In this document: positions 35,023 through 42,952 of the stretch, in pieces
How the letters are laid out: every line of letters starts with the position of its first letter
Numbering within the stretch: position 1 is the first letter of the stretch
NCBI RefSeq assembly: GCF_004959775.1
Contig: NZ_SJZG01000001.1
Span: 372,001 to 436,000, forward strand
Direction: 5' to 3'
Source: Agromyces sp. H66
Lineage (GTDB): Bacteria > Actinomycetota > Actinomycetes > Actinomycetales > Microbacteriaceae
Length of the DNA: 64,000 nucleotides
Made by a program: the position numbers and the translations under genes
Notes under the pieces: generated by a model
The model's input: the letters and a program-made list of their open reading frames with translations, nothing else
What the model was told of the DNA's origin: nothing
The model's database searches: none

Positions 35023-36297
35023 ATGCGGATCCTCCTCGTCGGCGCCGGTGGCGTCGGAGACGCCATCGCGAAGATCGCGGCGCGTCGTGACTTCTTCGAA
35101 CTCCTCGTCGTGAGCGATTACGACCCGTCCCGGGCCGAGCGCACGGTCGACTGGATCAGGGCCAGGCACGGCGACGACGTCGCCGCCCGGTTCGCCACGG
35201 CGCAGATCGATGCGAGCGATCCCGAGGTCGTGGCATCCGTCGCCCGCGACCACGGGGCGACCCACGTCATGAACGCCGTCGAGCCGAAGTTCGTGCCGTC
35301 GATCTTCGCCGGCGCGCTCGCCGCCGGGGCCGACTACCTCGACATGGCCATGAGCCTCTCGGAGCCGCATCCGACCGATCCGTACGCGCAGACCGGCGTG
35401 AAGCTCGGCGACGACCAGTTCGCGCAGACCACCGACTGGGATGCCGCCGGGCGCCTCGCGCTCGTCGGCATGGGGGTCGAGCCCGGGCTCAGCGACGTGT
35501 TCGCCCGCTTCGCCGCCGACCACCTGTTCAGCGAGATCGACGAGCTCGGCGTGCGCGACGGCGCGAACCTCGTCGTGCGCGACGAGGCCGGCAACGAGAT
35601 CTTCGCACCGTCGTTCTCGATCTGGACCACCATCGAGGAGTGCCTGAACCCGCCCGTCGTGTGGGAGGAGGAGCGCGGCTGGTACACGACGCCGCCGTTC
35701 TCCGAGCCCGAGGTGTTCGTCTTCCCCGAGGGGATCGGCCCGGTGGAGTGCGTGAACGTCGAGCACGAGGAGGTGCTCCTCATGCCGCGCTGGGTCGACG
35801 CGAAGCGCGTGACCTTCAAGTACGGCCTCGGCGAGGAGTTCATCAACGTGCTGCGCACGCTGCACCTGCTCGGCCTCGACTCGACGACGCCGATCCGCGT
35901 GCGCAGCGAGGACGGGCCCGTGCACGTCGCCCCCCGCGACGTCGTGGCCGCGGCATTGCCCGACCCCGCCACGATCGGCCCGCGGATGACCGGCAAGACG
36001 TGCGCCGGCCTCTGGGTCACCGGCACCGGCACCGACGGCACGCCGCGCGAGTCGTATCTCTACCACGTGTCCGACAACGAGTGGACGATGGCCGAGTACG
36101 AGTCGCAGTGCGTCGTGTGGCAGACGGCCCTGAACCCCGTGATCGCGCTCGAGCTGCTTGCGACGGGCGTCTGGGAGGGCCGTGGCGTGCTCGGCCCCGA
36201 GGCGTTCGACGCGGCGCCGTTCCTCGAGCTCATGGCGCGGCCCGTCGCCGACGGCGGATACGGGCAGCCGTGGCACGTGGAGGACCGGTCGGCGTGA
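35023..36297 (+). CDS. Saccharopine dehydrogenase-family protein
   Basis: 424-residue NAD(P)-dependent oxidoreductase of the saccharopine dehydrogenase/homospermidine synthase superfamily. It opens with a Rossmann motif MRILLVGAGGVGDAIAKIAA and has the family's second-strand acidic residue region LLVVSDYDPSRAE. The middle and C-terminal portions (VGMGVEPGLSDVFARFAADH) match Lys9-type folds. TAGCGT lies 6 nt before the ATG, so the transcript is probably leaderless. It overlaps the following acetyltransferase gene as GTGA. Substrate unknown; polyamine or amino-acid metabolism would be the family's range. Confidence 0.85.
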   Translation: MRILLVGAGGVGDAIAKIAARRDFFELLVVSDYDPSRAERTVDWIRARHGDDVAARFATAQIDASDPEVVASVARDHGATHVMNAVEPKFVPSIFAGALAAGADYLDMAMSLSEPHPTDPYAQTGVKLGDDQFAQTTDWDAAGRLALVGMGVEPGLSDVFARFAADHLFSEIDELGVRDGANLVVRDEAGNEIFAPSFSIWTTIEECLNPPVVWEEERGWYTTPPFSEPEVFVFPEGIGPVECVNVEHEEVLLMPRWVDAKRVTFKYGLGEEFINVLRTLHLLGLDSTTPIRVRSEDGPVHVAPRDVVAAALPDPATIGPRMTGKTCAGLWVTGTGTDGTPRESYLYHVSDNEWTMAEYESQCVVWQTALNPVIALELLATGVWEGRGVLGPEAFDAAPFLELMARPVADGGYGQPWHVEDRSA

Positions 36298-37154
36298 CGG
36301 TGCCGGCGGGCGGCGTGCCGGCGTCGGTCGTCGCCGACGCGGAGCAGGCAGCGGATGCCGCGGACGCGCGTGCCGGGATCCGCACGCGCCCGGCGCATCC
36401 CGATGAGCTCGACGGCGTGCTCGCCCGGTTCGAGGCGACCTGGGGAGCCGGTCGCGGCCCCGACCGGGCGATGGTGCAGGCGCTCGACCACGCGGGCAAC
36501 ACCGTGCTCGTGGCGGTCCCGGCAGCCGAGCCGGCCGACGCGGTTGCGGGCCCGCAACGGCACCCTTCGACGGGCTCAGCGACCGGGCGCCCGCTCGGCG
36601 CGACCCTCGGATTCCTCGGCTGGTCGGACGGGCTCCACCTGCACTCGCACATGAACGCGGTCGATCCCGCCGCACGCGGTCGGGGTGTCGGCGTCGCCCT
36701 GAAGCTGCGGCAACGGGCCGTGTGCCTCGCGCACGACGTCACCGAGATGCGCTGGACCTACGACCCCCTCATCCGGCGGAACGCGCGGATGAACCTGGTG
36801 CGCCTCGGCGCGGAGATCATGGCGTTTCTCCCCGACTTCTACGGCGAGCTCGGCGACGCCATCACGGGCGCCGATCGCAGCGACCGGTTCGAGGTGCGCT
36901 GGCGGCTCGACTCGCCGCGCACCGCCCGAGCGCTCGCGCGCGGTCCGGTGCCGAGCTGGAGGGCGGAGGGCCGGCTGCCGCTCGTGGCCGACTACGAGCG
37001 GGTACGTGCGGAGGATCCGCGCGTGGCCGCGCGACTGCGGGACGCGTCCCGGGACGCGTTCGCCGTGCTCGCGCGCGACACCGGCCTGCGCGTCGAGCTC
37101 GACGCCGATGGCGACTACGTGTTCACGCGCGACGAGGCCGATCGGTCGCCCTGA
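36294..37154 (+). CDS. GNAT-like N-acetyltransferase
   Basis: 286-residue protein with a GNAT fold: the acetyl-CoA loop is AVDPAARGRGVGVALKLRQR, followed by MRWTYDPLIRRNARMNLVRLGA. This resembles uncharacterised acetyltransferase-like proteins of actinobacteria that carry an extra C-terminal domain. GTG start overlapping the previous stop (GTGA). A loop of the form QRHPSTGSATGRP is encoded by a copy of the dispersed CCCTTCGACGGGCTCAG motif (36563-36579). Its coupling to the saccharopine-dehydrogenase-like gene suggests a joint pathway, unknown. Confidence 0.75.
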   Translation: MTVPAGGVPASVVADAEQAADAADARAGIRTRPAHPDELDGVLARFEATWGAGRGPDRAMVQALDHAGNTVLVAVPAAEPADAVAGPQRHPSTGSATGRPLGATLGFLGWSDGLHLHSHMNAVDPAARGRGVGVALKLRQRAVCLAHDVTEMRWTYDPLIRRNARMNLVRLGAEIMAFLPDFYGELGDAITGADRSDRFEVRWRLDSPRTARALARGPVPSWRAEGRLPLVADYERVRAEDPRVAARLRDASRDAFAVLARDTGLRVELDADGDYVFTRDEADRSP

Positions 37155-37200
37155 CTCGCGCGGCCTCCCAGCCCCGGTTCGTCCGCGTTACCATACAGGC

Positions 37201-38826
37201 ATGTCTGAGGCGGCAGAGCTCGACGACGCTCGGCTCGCCTACGCGAACCGGCAGTGGCGGGCCGCGATATCCGGCTTCGAGCGCGCTCGCGCCACCGAGC
37301 CGCTGAGCCCCGACGACCTCGTGCTCTGGAGCAGGAGCGCATGGTGGCTCGGCCTTCCCGCGCAGAGTGTCGCGCTGGCGGAGGAGGCGTTCGCCGGGTT
37401 CCGGGATGTCGGCCGCACCGCCGACGCGGCGGGGACGGCGCTTCGCATCTCGCTCCTCCGGCTGACCGGGGGCGAGGTGACGCTCGGCACCGCCTGGATG
37501 CGACGTGCGCGCTCGCTGCTCAGCGACCAGCCCGACCATGTGCTGCAGGCCTACCTGATCTACCTCGAGACGTCGGCGGGGCTGCTGCCCGACGGCAGCG
37601 GCGCCTGGTCCCCCGAGAGCGCCGCGCGCCTCCGCGACCTCGCCCAGCGCGTGCCCGACCAGTCGGTCGCCGCGCTGAGTCTCGTGGTGTCGGGCATGGC
37701 CGACCTGCGCACCGGTGAGACCGGCCGAGGGTTCGCCCAACTCGATGAGGCGATGCTCGGGGTCCTCGCCGACGAGATCGAACCCGAGTGGGGCGGCGAC
37801 ATCTTCTGCACGACGATCCACGCGTGCCACGAGCTGGCCGACTACCAGCGCATGGCCGACTGGACGCGGGCGACCGAGGAGTGGGTCGGCCGGTTCGGCA
37901 GCGACGCGATCTACGCCGGCGTCTGCCGTGTGCACCGTCTCGAACTGCGCTCGGCGGCCGGTGACTGGGACTCGGTCGAGGATGCGCTCACCGATGTCTG
38001 CAGCTCGCTCGCCGCGGGCAACCGCTGGGTCGCGGGCGAAGGCTGGTACCAGCTCGGCGAGTTGCGTCGGCTCCGCGGCGACGCGACGGGGGCCCGTGAC
38101 GCGTTTGCGCTCGCGCGCGAGTCGGGCATCGACCCCGTGCCCGGAGAGGCCATGCTCGAGTTGCAGGAGGGCGCGCCCGCACGGGCGTGGAACCTCATGA
38201 CGACGGCCCTCGACGGTCGCGATCGCCTCGCCCGCACCCGCCTGCTCCGGACCGCCGTCGAGATCGCGCTGGCGACCGATCGTCGCGACGCGGCGGTCGC
38301 GTTCCGCGACGAGCTGCGCGCCGTCGCCCGCGACTTCGACAGCCCGGGATTCCGCGCGTGGGCCGATCATGCCGACGGCATGCTCGCCCTCTCGAACGGG
38401 CAGGTGACCGCCTCGATCGTGGCGCTGCGGTCGGCGCTCGACTACTTCCGCAGGCACCGGCTGAGGTGCGAGCACGCCCGCGTGCTCGCCTGGCTGGCGG
38501 CCGCGTTCGAGCAGTCCGGTGACGCCGCGCAGGCCGAACACCTCCGGGCCGAGGCATCCGCCATCTTCGAGGGGATGGGCGCTCGCGCGCACCTGGAGGT
38601 CGTGGGGAGCCGTGCGGAGGAGGAGAGCGGCCCGCTCACGCCGCGCGAGCGCGAGGTGCTCGAGCAGGTCGCCCGCGGAGCGAGCAATCGCGAGATCGCC
38701 GACCGCCTGTTCATCAGCGAGAAGACGGTCGGGCGCCACCTCGCGAACGTCTACCTCAAGCTCGGCGTGGGATCGCGCACGGCGGCCGCGGCGTGGTGGC
38801 GCGACGAGCGGCCCGCGGTGCGCTGA
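37201..38826 (+). CDS. TPR-containing LuxR-family transcriptional regulator
   Basis: 541-residue regulator. Residues 1-460 form a helical TPR-like array (FERARATEPLSPDDLVLWSRSAWWLGL and similar repeats); the C-terminal 65 residues are a LuxR helix-turn-helix (PLTPREREVLEQVARGASNR, then LFISEKTVGRHLANVYLKLG). There is no ATPase domain. TACCAT (37189-37194) precedes the ATG by 6 nt, indicating a leaderless transcript. The last 10 codons are part of a 37-bp tandem duplication that continues past the stop. The adjacent methyltransferase gene, with a palindrome in front, is a likely target. Confidence 0.88.
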   Translation: MSEAAELDDARLAYANRQWRAAISGFERARATEPLSPDDLVLWSRSAWWLGLPAQSVALAEEAFAGFRDVGRTADAAGTALRISLLRLTGGEVTLGTAWMRRARSLLSDQPDHVLQAYLIYLETSAGLLPDGSGAWSPESAARLRDLAQRVPDQSVAALSLVVSGMADLRTGETGRGFAQLDEAMLGVLADEIEPEWGGDIFCTTIHACHELADYQRMADWTRATEEWVGRFGSDAIYAGVCRVHRLELRSAAGDWDSVEDALTDVCSSLAAGNRWVAGEGWYQLGELRRLRGDATGARDAFALARESGIDPVPGEAMLELQEGAPARAWNLMTTALDGRDRLARTRLLRTAVEIALATDRRDAAVAFRDELRAVARDFDSPGFRAWADHADGMLALSNGQVTASIVALRSALDYFRRHRLRCEHARVLAWLAAAFEQSGDAAQAEHLRAEASAIFEGMGARAHLEVVGSRAEEESGPLTPREREVLEQVARGASNREIADRLFISEKTVGRHLANVYLKLGVGSRTAAAAWWRDERPAVR

Positions 38827-38897
38827 CGGCCTGTGGCGCGACGAGCGGCCCGCGGTGCGCTGACGGCCTGTGGCGCGACGAGCGGCCCGCGGTGCGC
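38797..38897. repeat. 37-bp tandem repeat across the luxR stop codon
   Basis: The 37-bp unit starting TGGCGCGACGAGCGGCCCGC occurs at 38797, 38834 and (truncated) 38871-38897. The first copy encodes the final WRDERPAVR-stop of the regulator; the other copies repeat that end outside the gene. 37 is not a multiple of 3. Confidence 0.92.
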
Positions 38898-38900
38898 CGA

Positions 38901-38918
38901 CTGCATGGATTGATGCAG
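38901..38918. promoter_or_regulatory. Operator-like palindrome before the methyltransferase gene
   Basis: CTGCAT and ATGCAG with a 6-bp spacer form a perfect 6-bp-arm inverted repeat; a further TTGCAT half-site is at 38933-38938, beyond the palindrome CGCGATCGCG. TAGCGT (38973-38978) is a possible -10 box downstream. The upstream LuxR regulator is the obvious candidate binder, by position only. Confidence 0.45.
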
Positions 38919-39008
38919 ACGCGATCGCGAGATTGCATGCTTCCGCCGACGCGGACCTGCACCGCGGCTACGTAGCGTCGGGTCGTACCCCGACCGGAAG
39001 GAAGTTCC

Positions 39009-40118
39009 ATGTCAGACTCCGCAGTCCTCACGCCGCCCGCTCCCGCCACCCAGAGCGCCGACGCGTTCGCTGAACGCGTGCTCGAATCTTCCCTCGGCTG
39101 GATCGAGACCATGTCGATCCACCTCGGCACCCAGCTCGGCTGGTACGACGCGCTCGTCGCGGAGGGACCGCTCACCGCCCCCGAGCTCGCCCGATACACC
39201 TCGACGGCGCCTCGCTATGCGCGCGAGTGGCTCGAGCAGCAGGCCGCGTTCGGCATCGTCGACGTGGTCGGCGCAGTGGACGCGGCGGCCGACGACCGCC
39301 GATACGAGCTTCCGGCCGGCGCGGCCGAGGTGCTCGCCGACCGGTCGAGCCTCGCGTATGCGGCTCCGCTGGCCCGCATCCTCGCCGCCGCGGGCGCACA
39401 GATGCCGGAGCTCCTCGCGGCATACCGCACGGGCGGCGGCGTGAGTTGGGAACAGCTCGGCGTGCACGCACGGGAGGCCCAGGCCGACATGAACCGCCCG
39501 TGGCTCGAGACGGCGCCGTCGGTGTTCGCACGGCACCCGCACGTGCACGAGCGGCTCAGCCGGCCCGGCGCCCGCGTGGCCGACATCGGCATGGGCGAGG
39601 GCTGGTCGTCGATCGCGCTCGCGAAGGCCTACCCGGGGCTCCGGGTCGAGGGATTCGACGTGGATGCCCCGTCGGTGCAGGCCGCCCGCGCGCACGCGGC
39701 GGAGGCCGGCGTCGGCGATCGGGTGCGCTTCCACGTCGAGGATGCCGCGAACCTCGCAGCTCACGGACGCTTCGACGCCGTGGTCGGCTTCGAGTTCCTG
39801 CACGACCTGCCGCACCCGCAGGCCGTGCTGACCGCGATGAACGACGCGACCGGCGACGACGGGGTCGTCGTGATCATGGACGAGGCCGTCGGCGACGAGT
39901 TCACGCCGAACACCGAGGGCATCGATCGCATGATGTACGGCTTCAGCCTCTTCGTCTGCCTGCCCGACGGTCTCTCGCACGAGCCGAGCGCCGGGACCGG
40001 CACGGTCATGCGCCCGTCGACGCTGCGACGCTACGCCGGTGAGGCGGGCTTCGCGGGCGTCGAGGTGCTCGAGGACGACTTCGGCTTCTGGCGGTTCTAC
40101 GAGCTCGTGCGTTCCTGA
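39009..40118 (+). CDS. SAM-dependent methyltransferase with N-terminal winged helix
   Basis: 369-residue class I methyltransferase. The N-terminal about 100 residues read as a helical/winged dimerisation domain (GLWETMS-type start SSLGWIETMSIHLGTQLGWY). The SAM-binding glycine motif is VADIGMGEGWSSIALAKAYP, and acidic residue D in VEGFDVDAPSV should bind the ribose. It resembles the Rv2258c group of mycobacterial methyltransferases. GGAAGGAAG 6 nt before the ATG fixes the start. Substrate not known. Placed after the LuxR regulator on the same strand with a 182-bp control region. Confidence 0.88.
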   Translation: MSDSAVLTPPAPATQSADAFAERVLESSLGWIETMSIHLGTQLGWYDALVAEGPLTAPELARYTSTAPRYAREWLEQQAAFGIVDVVGAVDAAADDRRYELPAGAAEVLADRSSLAYAAPLARILAAAGAQMPELLAAYRTGGGVSWEQLGVHAREAQADMNRPWLETAPSVFARHPHVHERLSRPGARVADIGMGEGWSSIALAKAYPGLRVEGFDVDAPSVQAARAHAAEAGVGDRVRFHVEDAANLAAHGRFDAVVGFEFLHDLPHPQAVLTAMNDATGDDGVVVIMDEAVGDEFTPNTEGIDRMMYGFSLFVCLPDGLSHEPSAGTGTVMRPSTLRRYAGEAGFAGVEVLEDDFGFWRFYELVRS

Positions 40119-40140
40119 CGCGGGGACGTCGGCGAGGCGC

Positions 40141-40180
40141 GCCGCCCGCCGCCCGCCGCCCGCCGCCCGCCGCCCGCCGC
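40141..40180. repeat. 7-bp microsatellite
   Basis: About five and a half copies of GCCGCCC in tandem in the 133-bp spacer between the methyltransferase and menC genes. Probably a simple slippage repeat; no coding role. Confidence 0.9.
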
Positions 40181-40251
40181 TCGGCGCGGCAGCGGGGAAC
40201 GCCGGGCTACGCCAGACTGGAGTCGTCGACGACCCCGACCGAGAGGCCACG

Positions 40252-41547
40252 ATGACCCCGACCCCGACCCCGACCCTCGAACGCATCGAGCTGCACCGGC
40301 TCGAGGTGCCGCTCGTGCGGCCCTTCGAGACCTCGTTCGGACGTGAGACGGTGCGCGAGGTGCTCCTCGTCCGCGCCGTCACCGACGCGGGCGACGGCTG
40401 GGGCGAATGCGTCGCCGGCCGTGACCCGTTCTACTCGTCGGAGTACGTCGACGGCGCGGCATCCGTCATCGAACGCTACCTCGCGCCCGCGCTGCTGCGC
40501 CGCCACGCGGCGTCGGTCGAGGACGACGGCCACATGTCGGGCGTGCTCATCGACGACCCGTCGCGCTCGGCGGGCGTCTGGGTCGACGACCGGGAGCAGC
40601 GCGCGTCCGGCGACGCCGCGGTCGCAGCCCAGGAGGGCGGGGCGGCGGCGTCGATCGCGAGCGTTCCGCTCGCGGCATCCGTCGCGGCGGACCTGTCGTT
40701 CGTCGCCGGCCATCGCATGGCGAAGGCCGCACTCGAAGCGGCCGTGCTCGACGCCGAGCTGCGCGCACAGGGCCGGTCGATGGCGGAGTGCTTCGGTGCG
40801 GTGCGCGATTGGGTCGACTGCGGCGTCTCGGTGGGCATCGCCCCCACGCTCGAGGAACTGCTCGACGAGGTCACCGGATACCTCGAGCAGGGCTATCGTC
40901 GCATCAAGCTGAAGATCAAGCCCGGCTGGGATCTCGTGCCCGTCGGTGCGGTGCGCGAACTCATGGGACGCGACGGCCTCCTGCAGGTGGATGCGAACAC
41001 GGCCTACACGCCCGACGACATCCCGTTGCTCGCGAGTCTCGACGCGTTCGGGCTGCTGCTCATCGAGCAGCCGTTCGCCGAGGAGGACCTCGCCACGCAC
41101 GTGCGTCTCGCGGAGGCGTGCGAGACGCCCGTGTGCCTCGACGAGTCCATCCTCGACGTCACGACCGCCGTGGATGCCATCGACCGCCGTGCGACGAGCA
41201 TCGTGAACATCAAGCCCGGCCGCATGGGCGGGTACCTCGAGGCGCTTCGCGTGCACGACGCGTGCCGCACGCTCGACGTGCCCGTCTGGTGCGGCGGCAT
41301 GCTCGAGACCGGAGTCGGTCGGGCGGCCAACGTCGCGCTCGCCGCGCTCCCCGGATTCACCCTGCCCGGCGACACGTCGGCCTCGTCGCGGTACTTCGCC
41401 GAGGACCTCACGGAACCGTTCGTGCTCGGCGAGGGCGAGCATCGCGGGCAGCTTCGGGTGCCGGATGCCGCGGGCTCCGGTGTCACCGTGCGCGCCGATC
41501 TCGTGCGCGAGTGGGCGAGCGCCGAGGCCGTGGTCATCAGTCGTTGA
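40252..41547 (+). CDS. menC: o-Succinylbenzoate synthase / N-acylamino acid racemase type
   Basis: 431-residue enolase-superfamily enzyme of the MenC2/NSAR group. Catalytic KxK is K219-L-K221 in RRIKLKIKPGWD; metal ligands are in LLQVDANTAYT, LLLIEQPF and PVCLDESIL; the second base is in IVNIKPGRMGGY. MenC makes o-succinylbenzoate for menaquinone; some relatives racemise N-acyl amino acids. No other men gene is near, so either role is open. A disordered-looking insert at about residues 84-146 (acidic, then alanine-rich) makes it longer than the usual 370. GAGAGG 6 nt before the ATG supports the start. Confidence 0.87.
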   Translation: MTPTPTPTLERIELHRLEVPLVRPFETSFGRETVREVLLVRAVTDAGDGWGECVAGRDPFYSSEYVDGAASVIERYLAPALLRRHAASVEDDGHMSGVLIDDPSRSAGVWVDDREQRASGDAAVAAQEGGAAASIASVPLAASVAADLSFVAGHRMAKAALEAAVLDAELRAQGRSMAECFGAVRDWVDCGVSVGIAPTLEELLDEVTGYLEQGYRRIKLKIKPGWDLVPVGAVRELMGRDGLLQVDANTAYTPDDIPLLASLDAFGLLLIEQPFAEEDLATHVRLAEACETPVCLDESILDVTTAVDAIDRRATSIVNIKPGRMGGYLEALRVHDACRTLDVPVWCGGMLETGVGRAANVALAALPGFTLPGDTSASSRYFAEDLTEPFVLGEGEHRGQLRVPDAAGSGVTVRADLVREWASAEAVVISR

Positions 41548-41591
41548 CCCTGTCGAAGCGAACTGCGTCCGAGCCTGCCAGAATCGGCGAC

Positions 41592-42059
41592 GTGGGATAC
41601 TTCGAACGCGCTCGCGCCCGGTATCCGGGCGGCCGGCCCAACGAGGAGGCGCGGGAGATCCAGCGCCGGTTCATGCGCATCGTGGAGCGTGGGCTCGCTC
41701 CGTTCTCGGTGGTGCTCGAGACGCGAGGCCGCACGAGCGGGCAGCCCAGGCGCGTGCCGCTCGTGATGGTGCGGCGACGGGGCATCCGCTACCTCGTGTC
41801 CATGCTGGGGCCTGACGTCGGCTGGGTGCGCAACGCGCGCGCGGCCGGCGGGCGCGCGGCGATCATCCGCCGCCGGCGCGAGGAGGTCGTGCTGACCGAG
41901 GTCCCGACCGCCGAGCGCGCCCCCATCCTGCGCCGGTACCTGCTCCTCGCGCTCGGCGCGCGGCCGCACATGTCGGTGCGGTGGAACTCGCCGTTGCGCG
42001 AGTTCGAGCGGGTCGCGGGGGAGTACCCGGTGTTCCGCGTGGATCGCGCCACCGACTGA
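41592..42059 (+). CDS. Deazaflavin (F420)-dependent nitroreductase-family protein
   Basis: 155-residue DDN-like protein. The family core is FSVVLETRGRTSGQPRRVPLVMVRRRGIRYLVSMLGPDVGWVRNARAAGG (split barrel), with a C-terminal helix region. Relatives bind F420 or FMN and reduce quinones or activated nitro groups. GTG start; CAGAAT 7 nt upstream suggests a leaderless message. It lies alone between menC and the facing phosphotransferase. Function within the family cannot be narrowed. Confidence 0.85.
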   Translation: MGYFERARARYPGGRPNEEAREIQRRFMRIVERGLAPFSVVLETRGRTSGQPRRVPLVMVRRRGIRYLVSMLGPDVGWVRNARAAGGRAAIIRRRREEVVLTEVPTAERAPILRRYLLLALGARPHMSVRWNSPLREFERVAGEYPVFRVDRATD

Positions 42060-42100
42060 GGTCCGGGGGCGTCAGGGGTCGCCGGTCGCCGCGAGCGAGG

Positions 42101-42952
42101 TCACTCCACCAGGCCGAGCGCGAGCTCGCCGATCGCCGCGGCGGACTCCGCATGCGCCGGGTCGTCGTCGAGCGCGAACCAGGTCGACGAGAGGGCGCAC
42201 CAGGAGACGAGCCACCGGGCGAGGCGTCCGCGCTCGAGTCCGGCCTCGGCGACGACGATGCCGAGCTGGTGCTCCAGGCGCCCGGGTGCGAGGGCACGCT
42301 CGTGCGACGGGTTGCAGAGCAGGTTGCAGTAGTCGAACGCGCGTTCGCCGAGCAGGCCCTTCGGATCGATCGCGAGCCAGCCGCGGTCGCCGAAGTCGAG
42401 CACGTTGCCGTGGTGCAGGTCGCCGTGCAGCACGACCTCGTCGCGCGCGTCGTCGAGGAGCACCGCCGCGAACTCGGCACCGCGCCGGTGCAGCGGGGTG
42501 AGCTCGTCGGCGTGGGCGAACAGGTGCCGGTACCAGGTGCGCAGCTCGATGAGCAGGGGCGGATCGTCGCCGTCGAGGACGTGCGCGGATGCCGCGTGGA
42601 AGCCCGCCGCCGCAGCGCAGAGGATGTGCGTGGCCTCATCGTCCCGCCCCGACCGCACCAGGTCGACGAGGTTCGCGGGCCCGGTGGCGCGCTCGATGAG
42701 CGACGCCTCGCCATCGCGCCGGAGCATCCGCGCCGCACCGTGACCGTCGAGGGCCGCGAGGAGGTCGGCGCCGCGTGCCTCCTCCTCGGTGCGCGCGATC
42801 TTCAGCATCGCGGGCGCGCCGTCGTCGGTGACGACCGCGATGAGCGTGCTCGACGCCGTGGTGTGGGGGTCGCCGACCTGGCGCAGCCGCCAGCGGCGGA
42901 GCCATGCGGCGTCGGCCGCGTGTCCGGGGTCGACGGGTCCGAGGTCGCTCAC
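42101..42952 (-). CDS. Aminoglycoside/hydroxyurea-type antibiotic phosphotransferase family protein
   Basis: 283-residue APH-fold kinase. The Brenner motif is VVLHGDLHHGNVLDFGDRGW with catalytic Asp and Asn, followed by the metal-binding AIDPKGLLGE. An N-terminal lobe lysine lies in APAMLKIARTEEEA. The sequence is closest to the streptomycin/hydroxyurea kinase group. GTG overlaps the stop of the LigD gene (GTGA). Whether it confers resistance is unknown; chromosomal members often have other substrates. Confidence 0.85.
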   Translation of the reverse strand: MSDLGPVDPGHAADAAWLRRWRLRQVGDPHTTASSTLIAVVTDDGAPAMLKIARTEEEARGADLLAALDGHGAARMLRRDGEASLIERATGPANLVDLVRSGRDDEATHILCAAAAGFHAASAHVLDGDDPPLLIELRTWYRHLFAHADELTPLHRRGAEFAAVLLDDARDEVVLHGDLHHGNVLDFGDRGWLAIDPKGLLGERAFDYCNLLCNPSHERALAPGRLEHQLGIVVAEAGLERGRLARWLVSWCALSSTWFALDDDPAHAESAAAIGELALGLVE

